From assembly GCA_900770725.1 (NCBI GenBank), contig CAAGLL010000021.1:9265-73264 (forward strand): 64,000 nt of DNA, given 5' to 3'. Below, piece after piece: positions 49,268 to 59,133 of the stretch; within the stretch, counting starts at the first letter, position 1, and each line of letters starts with the position of its first letter. Origin of the DNA: an uncultured Succinivibrio sp. Lineage in GTDB: Bacteria > Pseudomonadota > Gammaproteobacteria > Enterobacterales > Succinivibrionaceae. Below the pieces are notes generated by a model. The model was given only the letters and a program-made list of their open reading frames with translations. It was not told the DNA's origin and did not search any database. The translations under genes and the position numbers were made by a program.

Positions 49268-51028
49268 ATGAAAGTAATCGCATTGGTCGGCTGCCCGAAT
49301 GTTGGCAAGTCGACGCTCTTCAACCGCCTCACCAAGACGCGCGACGCGCTGGTGGCGGACTTCCCGGGGCTCACCCGCGACCGCAAGTACGGGCGCGCCG
49401 TCTACGACGGGCGCGAGTTCGTGATCATCGACACCGGCGGCATCGCCGAGGACAACACCGACCAGCCCGAGGAGCTCACCAAGCGCATGACCGAGCAGGC
49501 GCTGCAGGCCATCGACGAGTCGGATCTCGTGCTCTACATGGTCGACTGCCGCGCCGGGATCATGCCCGGCGACTACCCGGTGGCCGACTACATCCGCCGC
49601 TCGGGCAAGCGCTGCGCCGTGGTCGCCAACAAGGTCGACGGCCTCGATCCGGAGACCGCGGGCGCCGAGTTCTACTCGCTGGGCCTGGGCGAGGTCTACA
49701 CCATCGCGGCCGTGCACGGCCGCGGCGTCCAGGTGCTCCTGGAGGAGGCGGTCGCCCCGGTGCTGCGCGAGGAGGGGCCGCTTGACAGCGATCTGCCCCC
49801 CGAGCCTGAAGAGGACGGGGGCAGCCCCTTCAAGAAGCCCCGCTCGGAGTGGGAGGAGGGGTACGAGTTCCTCGAGAACGTGCCGATGGACGCGCAGGGC
49901 GGCGGCTTCGACTGGCACGCCTTCCGCGAAAAGCAGCGCCTGATGGCAAAGGGCGAGGCGCCCGAGGGAGCCGCAGGCGGAGAGGGGCAGGAGGCTGGAA
50001 AGCCTGCCGTGCCCTTTGCCGATCTGCCCATCAAGTTTGCGATAGTCGGCAAGCCCAACGTCGGCAAGTCCACGCTCACCAACCGCATGCTCGGCGAGGA
50101 GCGCGTCATAGTCGCCGACTTCCCGGGCACCACGCGCGACTCCATCTACATCCCGCTTGAGCGCGCGGGGCGCAAGTACATCGTCATCGACACGGCAGGC
50201 GTGCGCCGCCGCCGCAAGGTCACCGAGGCCGTCGAGAAGTTCTCGATCGTGAAGACCCTCAAGGCCATCGAGGACTGCAACGTCGCGCTGCTGGTCATCG
50301 ACGCGCGCGCCCACGTGACCGATCAGGATCTCTCCATACTGAGCTTCATCATCGACTCGGGCCGCTCGCTCGTCATCGCCGTCAACAAGTGGGACGGCCT
50401 CGATCCTTCGGTCAAGGACGAGATCAAGCTCGAGCTCCAGCAGCGCCTGGGCTTCGTGGACTTCGCGCGCGTGCACTTCATCTCCGCGCTCCACGGCACC
50501 GGCGTGGGCAACCTCTTCGAGTCCATCGACGAGGCCTACGACAGCGCCACCAGGCGCCACAGCTCGGCCGAGCTCAACCGCATCCTAAGGCGCGCGTGCG
50601 AGGAGCACGAGCCCCCGGTCGCGGGCGGGCGCAGGATCAAGCTCAAGTACGCCCACGCCGGCGGCTACAACCCGCCCAGGATCGTGATCCACGGCAACAA
50701 GACCTCCAAGGTCCCCGACGCCTACCGCCGCTACATCATAAACTGCTACAGGCAGGCCCTTGGGATCATGGGCGCCCCGGTGATCATCGAGTTCCGCGAC
50801 GGCGACAACCCCTATGCCGAGAAGAAGCCCGCCCAGGTGAGGCTCACCCAGTCGCAGATGCGCCGCGAGCGCAAGCGCGCCTCCGACGAGCGCATGTGGG
50901 CGCACGCCGACTCCAGGCAAAAGCGCAAGCAGGACCGCGAGATAGCCGCGGCCGTGCGCTCCGGGAAGGGCATGGTGTTGAAATCCCGCCCCAAGAAGCC
51001 TTCAGCAGGCAGGGGCGGCAAGGGCTGA
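49268..51028 (+). CDS. der: GTPase Der (EngA), enlarged
   Basis: 586 residues (E. coli 490). Two GTPase domains: G1 GCPNVGKST at the N-terminus and G1 GKPNVGKST near residue 259, each with its DTGG or DTAG and NKxD (NKVDGLD, NKWDGLD) motifs, then a KH-like domain. It acts in 50S ribosome maturation. The linker between the GTPase domains is ~85 residues, acidic and Pro-rich, about twice the usual length, and a basic tail of ~50 residues is added. ATG 49268 gives the family start [16 protein letters not shown] with AGGA upstream. Confidence 0.95.
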   Translation: MKVIALVGCPNVGKSTLFNRLTKTRDALVADFPGLTRDRKYGRAVYDGREFVIIDTGGIAEDNTDQPEELTKRMTEQALQAIDESDLVLYMVDCRAGIMPGDYPVADYIRRSGKRCAVVANKVDGLDPETAGAEFYSLGLGEVYTIAAVHGRGVQVLLEEAVAPVLREEGPLDSDLPPEPEEDGGSPFKKPRSEWEEGYEFLENVPMDAQGGGFDWHAFREKQRLMAKGEAPEGAAGGEGQEAGKPAVPFADLPIKFAIVGKPNVGKSTLTNRMLGEERVIVADFPGTTRDSIYIPLERAGRKYIVIDTAGVRRRRKVTEAVEKFSIVKTLKAIEDCNVALLVIDARAHVTDQDLSILSFIIDSGRSLVIAVNKWDGLDPSVKDEIKLELQQRLGFVDFARVHFISALHGTGVGNLFESIDEAYDSATRRHSSAELNRILRRACEEHEPPVAGGRRIKLKYAHAGGYNPPRIVIHGNKTSKVPDAYRRYIINCYRQALGIMGAPVIIEFRDGDNPYAEKKPAQVRLTQSQMRRERKRASDERMWAHADSRQKRKQDREIAAAVRSGKGMVLKSRPKKPSAGRGGKG

Positions 51029-51155
51029 GGCGGCAAAACCTGCCGCCCCAAGTGGCGGCAGGACCCTTCAAAGCCGGAGCCTGAGGCGCGGCGCCTTTTA
51101 CAAATTCCCAGCCCGATCAGCGCCATCGCCATGTCGGGGATGGATTTTTAAAAGC

Positions 51156-51171
51156 TGGCACGGGGTTTGAA
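51156..51171 (+). promoter_or_regulatory. Sigma-54-like promoter of flgD
   Basis: TGGCACG, four bases, then TTGAA, against the sigma-54 consensus TGGCACG-N4-TTGCW. The -24 GG is present; the -12 GC reads GA. It lies 57 bases before flgD. Confidence 0.45.
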
Positions 51172-51227
51172 TAGACGGGAGGGCAAGGCGCAGGCGGCAA
51201 GGGCCGGCTGCGCAAGGAGGAAGCAAC

Positions 51228-51923
51228 ATGAGCGACAGCAGCTTTGATTACAGCACCATAGGCAAGACCTCGTCGTACCTCGCCTCCCAGGAAGCTGCGA
51301 GCAAGACTTCAAGCGCCAGCAGGAACACCCTCGACCAGGAGGACTTCTTGAAGCTCCTGACGACCCAGCTCTCCCAGCAGGATCCCTCGTCCCCAGTGGA
51401 CAACACCCAGATGGTGAACACGATGTCCCAGCTCTCGGTGGTGCAGAGCCTCAACACCATCTCCTCGAACATGTCCGATATCGTGAACTCGATTTCCTCG
51501 TCCTCGGCGCTCTCGGCGTCGAGCCTGGTCGGGCGCTCGGTGCTCACCGACAGCAGCACCGCCTTCTACGACGGCACCAACGCGCTGCAGGCGAAGATCA
51601 ACGCGGGCAACGGCGCGGACAACCTCACCATCACCATCACCGACCAGAGCGGCCAGATCGTGGGCAGCTACACCGCCTCCTCGGGAAGCGGCTCGATGGA
51701 CTTCAGCTGGGACGGCACCGACAGCAGCGGCAACAAGCTGCCTGCAGGCAAGTACACGATCACCGCGACCGGCAGCCAGAACGGCTCGAGCGTGGCGCTC
51801 CCGGTCTCGACCTACGCGACCGTCGGCAGCGTGACGCTGGGCTCGTCCACGAGCGACACCGTGTTGAACCTCGTGGGCTACGGCGACGTCAAGCTCTCGG
51901 ATGTCACCGAGATCTCAGGCTGA
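51228..51923 (+). CDS. flgD: Flagellar hook assembly scaffold FlgD
   Basis: 231 residues. N-terminal FlgD segment LDQEDFLKLLTTQLSQQDP followed by VDNTQMVNTMSQLSVVQSL, then Ig/tudor-like domains (SWDGTDSSGNKLPAGKYTI). It caps the growing hook. GGAGG precedes ATG 51228. It stands alone: flgB, flgC and flgE are not here, and a strong terminator separates it from flgF. Confidence 0.94.
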   Translation: MSDSSFDYSTIGKTSSYLASQEAASKTSSASRNTLDQEDFLKLLTTQLSQQDPSSPVDNTQMVNTMSQLSVVQSLNTISSNMSDIVNSISSSSALSASSLVGRSVLTDSSTAFYDGTNALQAKINAGNGADNLTITITDQSGQIVGSYTASSGSGSMDFSWDGTDSSGNKLPAGKYTITATGSQNGSSVALPVSTYATVGSVTLGSSTSDTVLNLVGYGDVKLSDVTEISG

Positions 51924-51942
51924 CCGGCGCAAGGCCCCAGGG

Positions 51943-51974
51943 GGCGGAGCCAAAAATTTGGCTCCGCCTTTTTT
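51943..51974 (+). terminator. Intrinsic terminator after flgD
   Basis: Perfect 12-bp stem (51943-51954 with 51957-51968), short A/T loop, then T6 (51969-51974). The best terminator in the window; it ends the flgD transcript. Confidence 0.9.
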
Positions 51975-52026
51975 AATGCCATTTTCTGCGCCTGCATCTT
52001 ATTGATCCCATGCTTAAATCCCATGA

Positions 52027-52042
52027 TGGCACGGCATGTGCT
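52027..52042 (+). promoter_or_regulatory. Sigma-54 promoter of flgFGHI
   Basis: TGGCACG-GCAT-GTGCT against TGGCACG-N4-TTGCW: one mismatch, with -24 GG and -12 GC exact. It lies 36 bases before the flgF ATG. Confidence 0.7.
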
Positions 52043-52078
52043 TTAGCTCCTGCAAAGGACCCCCTTTGAGGAGTGAAC

Positions 52079-52831
52079 ATGGACAAGCTTTTGTGGATCG
52101 CGATGTCGGGCGCCAAGGAGAACTTCCACTCGCTCGCGGTGAGGAGCAACAACCTCGCCAACGCCAACACCACCGGCTTCAAGGCCGACTTCGAGAACTC
52201 GCGCTCGATGTCGGTGTTCGCCGACGCCTACCCGTCGCGCGCCTTCGCGATGGACGAGCGCCCGGGCTACAACATGGAAGGCGGCGCCATCCAGACCACC
52301 GGGCGAGCGCTCGACGTGGCCGTCCAGGGCGACGGCTTCCTGGCGGTCACTGACGGCGACGGCAAGGAGGCCTACACCCGCATGGGCGCGCTGATGACCG
52401 ACGAGAACGGCGTCCTGAGGACGCAGTCGGGCCTCGAGGTGCGCGACATCGACGGGGCGCAGATAGTCCTGCCCCCGATGCTCGAGGCCGTGCACATCAG
52501 CGACGACGGCGTGATCTCAGGCCGCCCCCAGGGCGCGGACTCCAACGTCACCGAGGAGTACCAGCGCCTGAAGCTCGTAAGGCCGCAGAGCTACAAGGAC
52601 GTCGAGAAGGGCTATGACGGGCTCTTTAGGCGCAGGGATGGCACCGATCTTGCAGAAGACCCTGCGGTGAGGGTCCGCAGCGGCGAGCTTGAGGCGTCCA
52701 ACGTCAACCCCGTCGAGGAGCTCACCTCGCTCATCAGGATCCAGCGCCAGTACGACGCCACGGTGAAGCTCATCGACGAGGCCAGCCAGATGGACCAGGC
52801 CCAGGACAGGCTCATGTCCTATACGTCATGA
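52079..52831 (+). CDS. flgF: Flagellar proximal rod protein FlgF
   Basis: 250 residues (E. coli 251). Rod-family N-terminus AVRSNNLANANTTGFKADF, central GDGFLAVTDGDGKEAYTRMG, and C-terminal ASNVNPVEELTSLIRIQRQYDA. Part of the proximal rod in the periplasm. ATG 52079 is preceded by GAGGAG; a GTG at 52073 falls too close to it. First gene of flgF-flgG-flgH-flgI. Confidence 0.95.
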   Translation: MDKLLWIAMSGAKENFHSLAVRSNNLANANTTGFKADFENSRSMSVFADAYPSRAFAMDERPGYNMEGGAIQTTGRALDVAVQGDGFLAVTDGDGKEAYTRMGALMTDENGVLRTQSGLEVRDIDGAQIVLPPMLEAVHISDDGVISGRPQGADSNVTEEYQRLKLVRPQSYKDVEKGYDGLFRRRDGTDLAEDPAVRVRSGELEASNVNPVEELTSLIRIQRQYDATVKLIDEASQMDQAQDRLMSYTS

Positions 52832-52852
52832 TGAATTAAGGAGGCACACGCC

Positions 52853-53638
52853 ATGATCCCAGCACTATGGATAAGCAAGACCGGCCTTGACGCGCAGCAG
52901 ACCAACATCTCGGTCACTTCAAACAACCTGGCCAACGCGTCGACCGTGGGCTACAAGAAGGGCAGGGCGATCTTCGACGACCTGCTCTACCAGAAGATCA
53001 ACCAGCCGGGCGGCCGCTCGAGCGCCGACGGCTACCTGCCCGAGGGCCTGATGCTCGGCGCCGGCGCCAAGGTCGTCGCCACCCAGAAGCAGTTTGCCCA
53101 GGGCGACGTCGAAACCACCGACAACAGCTTCGACCTCATGATCCAGGGCAGGGGCTTCTTCGAGATCCAGCTGCCCGACGGCACCACCGCCTACACCCGC
53201 AACGGCCAGTTCACCAAGAACGAGGAGGGCACCATAGTCAACGCCGACGGCTTCCCGCTGCTGCCGCAGATGCAGGTGCCCGAGAACGCCACCGGCATCA
53301 CGGTGGGCCGCGACGGCCAGGTGAGCGTCACCGTGGCCAACAGCCGCACCGCGCAGGACCTGGGGCAGATCACCGTGACCGACTTCATCAACCCCTCGGG
53401 GCTGGAGCCGGTGGGCGACAACCTCTTCCTCGAGACCACCGCGTCGGGCGCCCCCCAGCAGGGCATCGGCGGCCAGGACGGCATGGGCTACATCCGCCAG
53501 AGCATGCTCGAGACCTCGAACGTCAAGGTCACCGAGGAGCTCGTGAACCTCATCACCGCCCAGCGCGTCTACGAGATGAATTCCAAGGTGCTGACCACGG
53601 TCGACAACATGATGGGCTCGCTCATCCAGTCTGTCTGA
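52853..53638 (+). CDS. flgG: Flagellar distal rod protein FlgG
   Basis: 261 residues (E. coli 260). NISVTSNNLANASTVGYKKG near the start, QGRGFFEIQLPDGTTAYTRNG in the middle and LVNLITAQRVYEMNSKVLTT at the end are typical of FlgG. It forms the drive-shaft distal rod that the L and P rings surround. AAGGAGG precedes ATG 52853; 21 bases after flgF. Confidence 0.97.
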   Translation: MIPALWISKTGLDAQQTNISVTSNNLANASTVGYKKGRAIFDDLLYQKINQPGGRSSADGYLPEGLMLGAGAKVVATQKQFAQGDVETTDNSFDLMIQGRGFFEIQLPDGTTAYTRNGQFTKNEEGTIVNADGFPLLPQMQVPENATGITVGRDGQVSVTVANSRTAQDLGQITVTDFINPSGLEPVGDNLFLETTASGAPQQGIGGQDGMGYIRQSMLETSNVKVTEELVNLITAQRVYEMNSKVLTTVDNMMGSLIQSV

Positions 53639-53700
53639 CGTCTTTGGGCACGCTTTATGAATAGCTCCGGGAAAGAGCCATTAAAACGACGGAGGAGAGA

Positions 53701-54393
53701 ATGAAACACGCATTGGCAATGGCGGCCGCGCTCGCGGCTGCGGCGCTCGTCCAGGGATGCAGCCTCGACGCACTCGATCCCAAGCCCGACGATCCGGCCT
53801 ACGCGCCGGCGCTGCCCGAGCCACCGGTGACCAAGGCGGTCGCCGACGGCGGTATCTACAGCCAGGGCACCGCCTCCAACGGCCTCTACACCGACACCAA
53901 GGCCCACCGCGTGGGCGACATCATCTCGGTGGAACTCGAGGAGAGCACCACCGCCCAGAAGAAGGCCGGCACCACGCTGGCAAAGAGCGACTCGAACACC
54001 TACGGCGGGATTACACTGGGCGGCAAGGAGGTCAAGGCCTTGGGCCTGACCCCCACGCTGTCGAACTCCAACTCGCAGGACTTCTCTGGCTCGGGCAACA
54101 CCTCGCAGAGCAACAGCCTGACCGGCCAGATCTCGGTGAGCGTCGTGAACGTGCTCTCGAACGGCAATTTGCAGGTGCGCGGCGAGAAGTGGCTCATGCT
54201 CAACAACGGCAACGAGTACGTGCGCGTCACCGGCATCATCAGGCCCGAGGACATCAACTCCGACAACACCGTCTCCTCGCAGCGCATCGGCAACGCCCGC
54301 ATCCAGTACGGCGGGACCGGCGACTTCGCGAACACCCAGGAGCGCGGTTGGCTCTCGAAGTTCTTCAACAGCGTGTTCAACATCTTCTCGTGA
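53701..54393 (+). CDS. flgH: Flagellar L-ring lipoprotein FlgH
   Basis: 230 residues (E. coli 232). Lipobox VQGC (Cys near residue 20). GDIISVELEESTTAQKKA, then the Asn/Ser-rich stretch and NLQVRGEKWLMLNNGNEYV and GIIRPEDI match FlgH. It forms the L ring in the outer membrane. A GGAGG ribosome site precedes ATG 53701. Confidence 0.96.
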   Translation: MKHALAMAAALAAAALVQGCSLDALDPKPDDPAYAPALPEPPVTKAVADGGIYSQGTASNGLYTDTKAHRVGDIISVELEESTTAQKKAGTTLAKSDSNTYGGITLGGKEVKALGLTPTLSNSNSQDFSGSGNTSQSNSLTGQISVSVVNVLSNGNLQVRGEKWLMLNNGNEYVRVTGIIRPEDINSDNTVSSQRIGNARIQYGGTGDFANTQERGWLSKFFNSVFNIFS

Positions 54394-54420
54394 GGCTGGC
54401 GCCTGAAGGAGGGATCGACG

Positions 54421-55542
54421 ATGGCAGGAAAATTCAGGATTGCAGCGGCGCTCTGCGCCGCCGCGCTTTGCGCCGCGGCGGCCTTCGCGCCGCTTGAGGC
54501 CAATGCCACGCGCATCAAGGACATCGCCTCGGTGCAGGGCGTGCGCGACAACCAGCTCATAGGCTACGGCCTGGTGGTCGGACTTGCGGGCACCGGCGAG
54601 AAGAACAGCAAGTTCACCGAGCAGAGCTTCCGCTCGATGCTCAACAACTTCGGCATCAAGGTCTCGGACTCCACTACGCTCAAGGTCAAGGACGTCGCCC
54701 CGGTGGCGATCCACGCCACGCTGCCGCCCTTTGCAAAGCGCGGCCAGACCATCGACGTCACGGTGTCGGCCATCGGCGAGGCCACCTCGCTGCGCGGCGG
54801 CACGCTCTTGCAGACGCTGTTGCGCGGCATCGACGGCAACGTCTACGCCATCGCCCAGGGCTCGCTCGTGGTAGGCGGCCTGGGCGTCGAGGGCGCCGAC
54901 GGCTCCAAGGTGACCGTCAACACCCCGACGGTCGGGCGCATCGCCAACGGCGCCCTGGTCGAGCGCGAGGTGCCGACGAACTTCCAGACCTCCGACAGCA
55001 TCACCTTCAACCTCGACAGGCCCGACTTCACCTCGGCCAAGAACATGGCCGACGCCATAAACGCGACCTACGGCGACGGATCGGCCGTGGCCGAGGACGC
55101 GGTCTCGGTGCGCGTCAACGCACCGCGCAACCCCGCCAAGCGCGTCGAGTTCCTCTCCACGCTTGAGAACCTCGACGTCGACCAGGGCGAGGACAAGGCC
55201 AAGATCGTGGTCAACTCGCGCACCGGCACCATCGTCATCGGCTCGAACGTCAAGCTGAAGCCGGTCGCGGTCACCCACGGCGGCCTCACCGTCACGGTGA
55301 GCGAGAACCCGCAGGTCTCGCAGCCCAACTCCTTCTCGCAGGGCCAGACCGCGGTGGTGCCCAACTCGCAGATCAACGTCCAGCAGAAGAAGGGCAAGAT
55401 GTTCAAGTTCGACACCGGCGCGACGCTCGACGATCTCGTGCGCGCGGTAAACCAGGTGGGCTTGGCCCCAGGCGATCTGATGTCGGTGCTCGAGGCCCTC
55501 GACCAGGCAGGCGCCATCGACGGCGAGCTGCAGATAATCTGA
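54421..55542 (+). CDS. flgI: Flagellar P-ring protein FlgI
   Basis: 373 residues (E. coli 365). Signal peptide ending near EANA, then [30 protein letters not shown], and [20 protein letters not shown] at the C-terminus. It forms the periplasmic P ring. AAGGAGG precedes ATG 54421. Last flagellar gene here: flgJ, flgK and flgL do not follow, and a terminator-like hairpin and the phosphonate operon come next. Confidence 0.97.
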   Translation: MAGKFRIAAALCAAALCAAAAFAPLEANATRIKDIASVQGVRDNQLIGYGLVVGLAGTGEKNSKFTEQSFRSMLNNFGIKVSDSTTLKVKDVAPVAIHATLPPFAKRGQTIDVTVSAIGEATSLRGGTLLQTLLRGIDGNVYAIAQGSLVVGGLGVEGADGSKVTVNTPTVGRIANGALVEREVPTNFQTSDSITFNLDRPDFTSAKNMADAINATYGDGSAVAEDAVSVRVNAPRNPAKRVEFLSTLENLDVDQGEDKAKIVVNSRTGTIVIGSNVKLKPVAVTHGGLTVTVSENPQVSQPNSFSQGQTAVVPNSQINVQQKKGKMFKFDTGATLDDLVRAVNQVGLAPGDLMSVLEALDQAGAIDGELQII

Positions 55543-55564
55543 CACGGGCTCAAGGCCCATGCGC

Positions 55565-55596
55565 AAGGCCCTCCCGGGGAGACCAGGGAGGGCCTT
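55565..55596 (+). terminator. Terminator after flgI
   Basis: Perfect 11-bp stem (55565-55575 with 55586-55596) and 10-nt loop; no clear T-run. Confidence 0.6.
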
Positions 55597-55719
55597 GGTG
55601 TCATTGCCGCAGGATGGAAAAGAGCAGGAGGAGGCTTTACGAAAGCTTAATCTGGCATTCAAGTGGACTTGCCAATTAAAACGCATACTTTCGGCGCAGA
55701 AAGGGAGGATGCCCGGAAG

Positions 55720-56478
55720 ATGCTCGAACTCGACCACGTGACTAGGAAATTCAAGAACACCGTAGTGCTCAGGGACATGACCTTCGCAGTCCGCGACGGC
55801 GAGATAGTCTCGATCCTGGGCCCCTCTGGCTGCGGCAAGACCACGCTCCTCAACATCATCCTGGGCGTCCTAAGCCCCACCGAGGGCCGGATCCTCTGCG
55901 ACGGGCAGGACATCACCAAGGTCCCGATGCGCGAGCGCGGCTTCAACATCGTCTTCCAGGACTACGCGCTCTTCCCAAACCTCGATGCCCTGGGCAACAT
56001 CCTCTACGGGCTGCGCAACCGCCCGGGTGCGTCCACGGACGCCGAGGTCGAGGACCTCATCGACCTCCTGGACTTGAGGCCGCACCTTAAAAAGCGCGTA
56101 AGCGAGCTCTCTGGCGGGCAGAAGCAGCGCGTGGCCATTGCCCGCACGCTGGTGCTAAAGCCCAGGCTTCTGCTCCTCGACGAGCCGCTCTCGGCGCTTG
56201 ACGGGATGATCAAGGAGTCCATCAAGGCCCGCATCCGGGCGATCGCAAGGCGCTTTAAGCTCACCACCATCATCGTGACCCACGATCCCGAGGAGGCGCT
56301 CTCGCTTTCAGACCGCATCATGATCCTCCACGACGCCCGCATCGCCCAGTTCGCGCCGCCCTCTGAGATCATCTCCGATCCCGCCGACGCCTTCGTCGCC
56401 CGCTTCATCTGCGACCAGCTCAGGATCAAGCGCGAGAACATCCGCAAGATCTTCGAGCAGTCGGGGAGCGCGGCATGA
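55720..56478 (+). CDS. phnT: 2-aminoethylphosphonate ABC transporter ATP-binding protein
   Basis: 252 residues. Walker A GPSGCGKTT, signature LSGGQKQRVAIARTL, Walker B LLLLDEPLSALD, then the switch His region IIVTHDPEEALSLSDRI: a complete ABC ATPase of the spermidine/iron-uptake type. Genes 2 to 5 of this operon define the substrate as 2-aminoethylphosphonate. ATG 55720 is supported by family N-terminus (MLELDHVTRKF) and GGGAGG upstream. The next gene overlaps by four bases. Confidence 0.88.
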   Translation: MLELDHVTRKFKNTVVLRDMTFAVRDGEIVSILGPSGCGKTTLLNIILGVLSPTEGRILCDGQDITKVPMRERGFNIVFQDYALFPNLDALGNILYGLRNRPGASTDAEVEDLIDLLDLRPHLKKRVSELSGGQKQRVAIARTLVLKPRLLLLDEPLSALDGMIKESIKARIRAIARRFKLTTIIVTHDPEEALSLSDRIMILHDARIAQFAPPSEIISDPADAFVARFICDQLRIKRENIRKIFEQSGSAA

Positions 56479-58175
56479 GGGAGGGTGCTTTCAGGGAGGG
56501 GGCGCCTTTCCAGCGCGCCTTGTTCACCGCAGCCTGCATCGCCTTCGCCGCGATGCTGGCGCTGCCGCTAATCGAGGTGCTCGCCCAGTCCTTCGATGGC
56601 GGCCTTGCCGCCGCGGCGGGGAACTACTCAGGGGCGCTTTTGAAAAAGCGCATGGCCCGCGCCATCGCCCACAGCTTCCTAGTCTCGGGCATCGTCGCCA
56701 CGGCCTCGACCGCCATCGCCTTCATGTGCGCCTACTGCCTCTGGTTGACAGCGCTGCCCAGGGCGCTCAAGTCCGCCTTCCGCACCTGCATCATGGCCGC
56801 GTTCTTCTTCCCGTCGATCACCTACGGCTTTGCCGTGATCTTCTCGTTCGGAAAGCAGGGGCTCATAACCCAGATCCTGGGCTTCCAGCTCCCCTTCTCG
56901 ATCTACGGCTTCTCAGGCCTCGTCATCGCCGGCACCGTCTACACGCTGCCCTACGCCTTCATGCTCCTGGAGAACGCCTTCTCCTACATAAGCCCCAACA
57001 CCCGCACCGTCTGCGCCATGCTGGGCGACGGCCCCATGCGCTCGTTCCTCATGAGCGCGCTGCGCCCGGCGGCCTCGGCGCTGGTGAGCTCGTTCCTGCT
57101 CACGTTCTTCCTGAACTTCACGGACTTCGGGATCCCTTCCTCGATAGCCGGGCGCTACGACGTCATCGCAACCGCGCTCTACGCGACGATGATGGGCGCC
57201 GTCCCCGACTTCGGCCGCGGCGCGGCCATCGCCATGGTGATGCTGCTGCCCGCAGCGCTGGCCCTTCTAGTGCTCCGCCGCGGCTCCTCGCTGCAGCAGC
57301 CCTCCCAGCAAAGCTCGGTGCAGCCCCTGGGCGCGGGGGCGGCCGCGACGGCGGCAGCCGTCCTGTGGCTTGCGCTCGTCGCGCTGTGCCTTGTGAGCGT
57401 CTTTGCCGTGATCTTCGTGCTGCCCTTCGTCGAGAACTGGCCCTACAAGCCTGACTTCACGCTCTCCCACATGGCGCAGGCCCTGGCCGATCCGCAGCTC
57501 TCGTCTGCCTACCTGAACTCCGTCCACGTGGCGCTGCTCACCATCGTGTTCGGGCTTGCGCTGTGCCTGGGCGCCGCGCTCATAAGCGCAAGGCCGGCGC
57601 TCTCAAAGAGGTGCGGCGCCCTGATGGACTTCCTGGCCATGCTCACGAACACCGTGCCCGGCATGGTGCTGGGCGTCGGGTTCATGTTCGCCTTCTCAGG
57701 CACGCCTTTCTACGGGACCTTCGCGATCATCGTCGCCTGCAATGCCGTGCACTTCTTCACGACGCCCTACCTCATGTGCAAGGACGCGCTCTCGCGCTTA
57801 AACCCAGGCTACGAGGTCACGGGCGCCCTCATGGGCGACAGCTACGGGCGCACGCTGTGGCGCGTCATCATCCCCAACATCGCGCCCACGCTCTGCTCGG
57901 CGGCGGCCTACCTCTTCATCAACGCCATGGTCACGGTGTCGGCCGTGGTGTTCATCTGCAGCGCCCATACCCAGGTCGTCACGACCAGGATCCGCGAGCT
58001 GCAGTACTTTGACCGCTACGACGCGATCTTCGCGCTGTCGCTGCTCATCTTCTTCACCAACGTCGCCGCCAAGGCGCTGTGCGGGGCGCTCCCGGGGGCG
58101 ATCTCCCGCCTGCGCACGCTGCGCCTGCGGCCCAATGCCATGAGTGCTGAAAGGAAAATGCCAAATGAAGCTTAG
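56475..58175 (+). CDS. phnU: 2-aminoethylphosphonate ABC transporter permease, two-domain
   Basis: 566 residues, about twelve hydrophobic segments in two similar halves, i.e. a fused permease of the FbpB type. The two EAA-like loops are recognisable as AMLGDGPMRSFLMSALRPAA and GALMGDSYGRTLWRVIIPNI. One polypeptide would form the whole inner-membrane channel. ATGA overlap with phnT; its end overlaps the binding-protein gene by 11 bases. Confidence 0.88.
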   Translation: MREGAFREGAPFQRALFTAACIAFAAMLALPLIEVLAQSFDGGLAAAAGNYSGALLKKRMARAIAHSFLVSGIVATASTAIAFMCAYCLWLTALPRALKSAFRTCIMAAFFFPSITYGFAVIFSFGKQGLITQILGFQLPFSIYGFSGLVIAGTVYTLPYAFMLLENAFSYISPNTRTVCAMLGDGPMRSFLMSALRPAASALVSSFLLTFFLNFTDFGIPSSIAGRYDVIATALYATMMGAVPDFGRGAAIAMVMLLPAALALLVLRRGSSLQQPSQQSSVQPLGAGAAATAAAVLWLALVALCLVSVFAVIFVLPFVENWPYKPDFTLSHMAQALADPQLSSAYLNSVHVALLTIVFGLALCLGAALISARPALSKRCGALMDFLAMLTNTVPGMVLGVGFMFAFSGTPFYGTFAIIVACNAVHFFTTPYLMCKDALSRLNPGYEVTGALMGDSYGRTLWRVIIPNIAPTLCSAAAYLFINAMVTVSAVVFICSAHTQVVTTRIRELQYFDRYDAIFALSLLIFFTNVAAKALCGALPGAISRLRTLRLRPNAMSAERKMPNEA

Positions 58176-59133
58176 GAAAAACGCCATCGCCGTGCTCGCC
58201 GCGGCCGCCATCGCATCCTGCGCCGCCAATGCCGCGGATCAGATAGTCATCTACTCAAACGCCGACGAGGAGGCCCAGGAGGCCATGAAGCACGCGCTCG
58301 ACGGCAACGGCTTTGCCGGGCGCTACGTGCTCCAGGCCTTCGGCACCAGCGAGCTTGGCGGCAAGCTCATGGCCGAGAAGCAGGACATCGAGGCCGACAT
58401 CATCACGCTGTCCACCTACTACCTCGACTCGGCCCAGGCAAAGGATCACGTCTTCGCGAACCTCACCTTCCCGCACAAGGCCGCCGACGGCAGCGAGGTG
58501 CCGTTCTACGCCCCGATCCTCGGCAACACCGGCGCGCTGTTCGTGAACACCAAGGTGCTCAAGGACTCGGGCCTCAAGGCCCCCGAGCGCATCGCAGATC
58601 TGGCCGATGACGCCTACGCAGGCAAGATCTCGGTGCCGGACATCACCGGCTCCTCCACCTCCTGGCTCATGACCCAGGCCCTCATCTCCGAGTATGGCGA
58701 GGAGAAGGGCACGGCGCTCACCCGCAAGATCGAGGAGAACGCCGGCGACCACCTCGAGATGTCAGGCTCGGGGCCCTTGAAGAAGATCCGCGCAGGCGAG
58801 GTCGCCGTGGGCTTCGGCCTGCGCCACCAGGCCGTCGCCGACAAGAAGAAGGACCTGCCCGTGGACGTCATCGATCCCAAGGAGGGCAACTTCACGCTCA
58901 CCGAGGCGCTGGCCGTGGTGGACAAGGGCGGCAAGGCCAATCCAGATGCCATGAAGGCCGCCGAGATCATCGTGACCAAGGCCCGCCCCGAGCTCTTGAA
59001 GTTCTACCCGTTTGCCATCTACCCGGGCGAAAAGGTCGATTCTGAGCTCGTGCCAGCCTATCCGCGCACGTTCAAGGAGAAGCTCACCGTCGAGCTTTTG
59101 AAGAAGCACCAGGAGATGGTCAAGGACGAATGA
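58165..59133 (+). CDS. phnS: 2-aminoethylphosphonate-binding periplasmic protein
   Basis: 322 residues. Signal peptide (KNAIAVLAAAAIASCAANA), then a type-2 periplasmic binding protein of the iron/phosphonate class (IVIYSNADEEAQEAM, then DIITLSTYYLDSA). It delivers the substrate to the permease. ATG 58165 follows AAAGGAAAA; an upstream in-frame GTG at 58144 is less likely. phnW overlaps its end (ATGA). Confidence 0.85.
   Translation: MKLRKNAIAVLAAAAIASCAANAADQIVIYSNADEEAQEAMKHALDGNGFAGRYVLQAFGTSELGGKLMAEKQDIEADIITLSTYYLDSAQAKDHVFANLTFPHKAADGSEVPFYAPILGNTGALFVNTKVLKDSGLKAPERIADLADDAYAGKISVPDITGSSTSWLMTQALISEYGEEKGTALTRKIEENAGDHLEMSGSGPLKKIRAGEVAVGFGLRHQAVADKKKDLPVDVIDPKEGNFTLTEALAVVDKGGKANPDAMKAAEIIVTKARPELLKFYPFAIYPGEKVDSELVPAYPRTFKEKLTVELLKKHQEMVKDE

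Noticed and set aside
53569..55737. 722-codon open frame on the minus strand across flgG-flgI
   Set aside because: It is the antisense shadow of well-supported flagellar genes in GC-rich DNA; the translation is low-complexity (Leu, Val, Gly, Ala, Asp, Arg-rich) with no family features.
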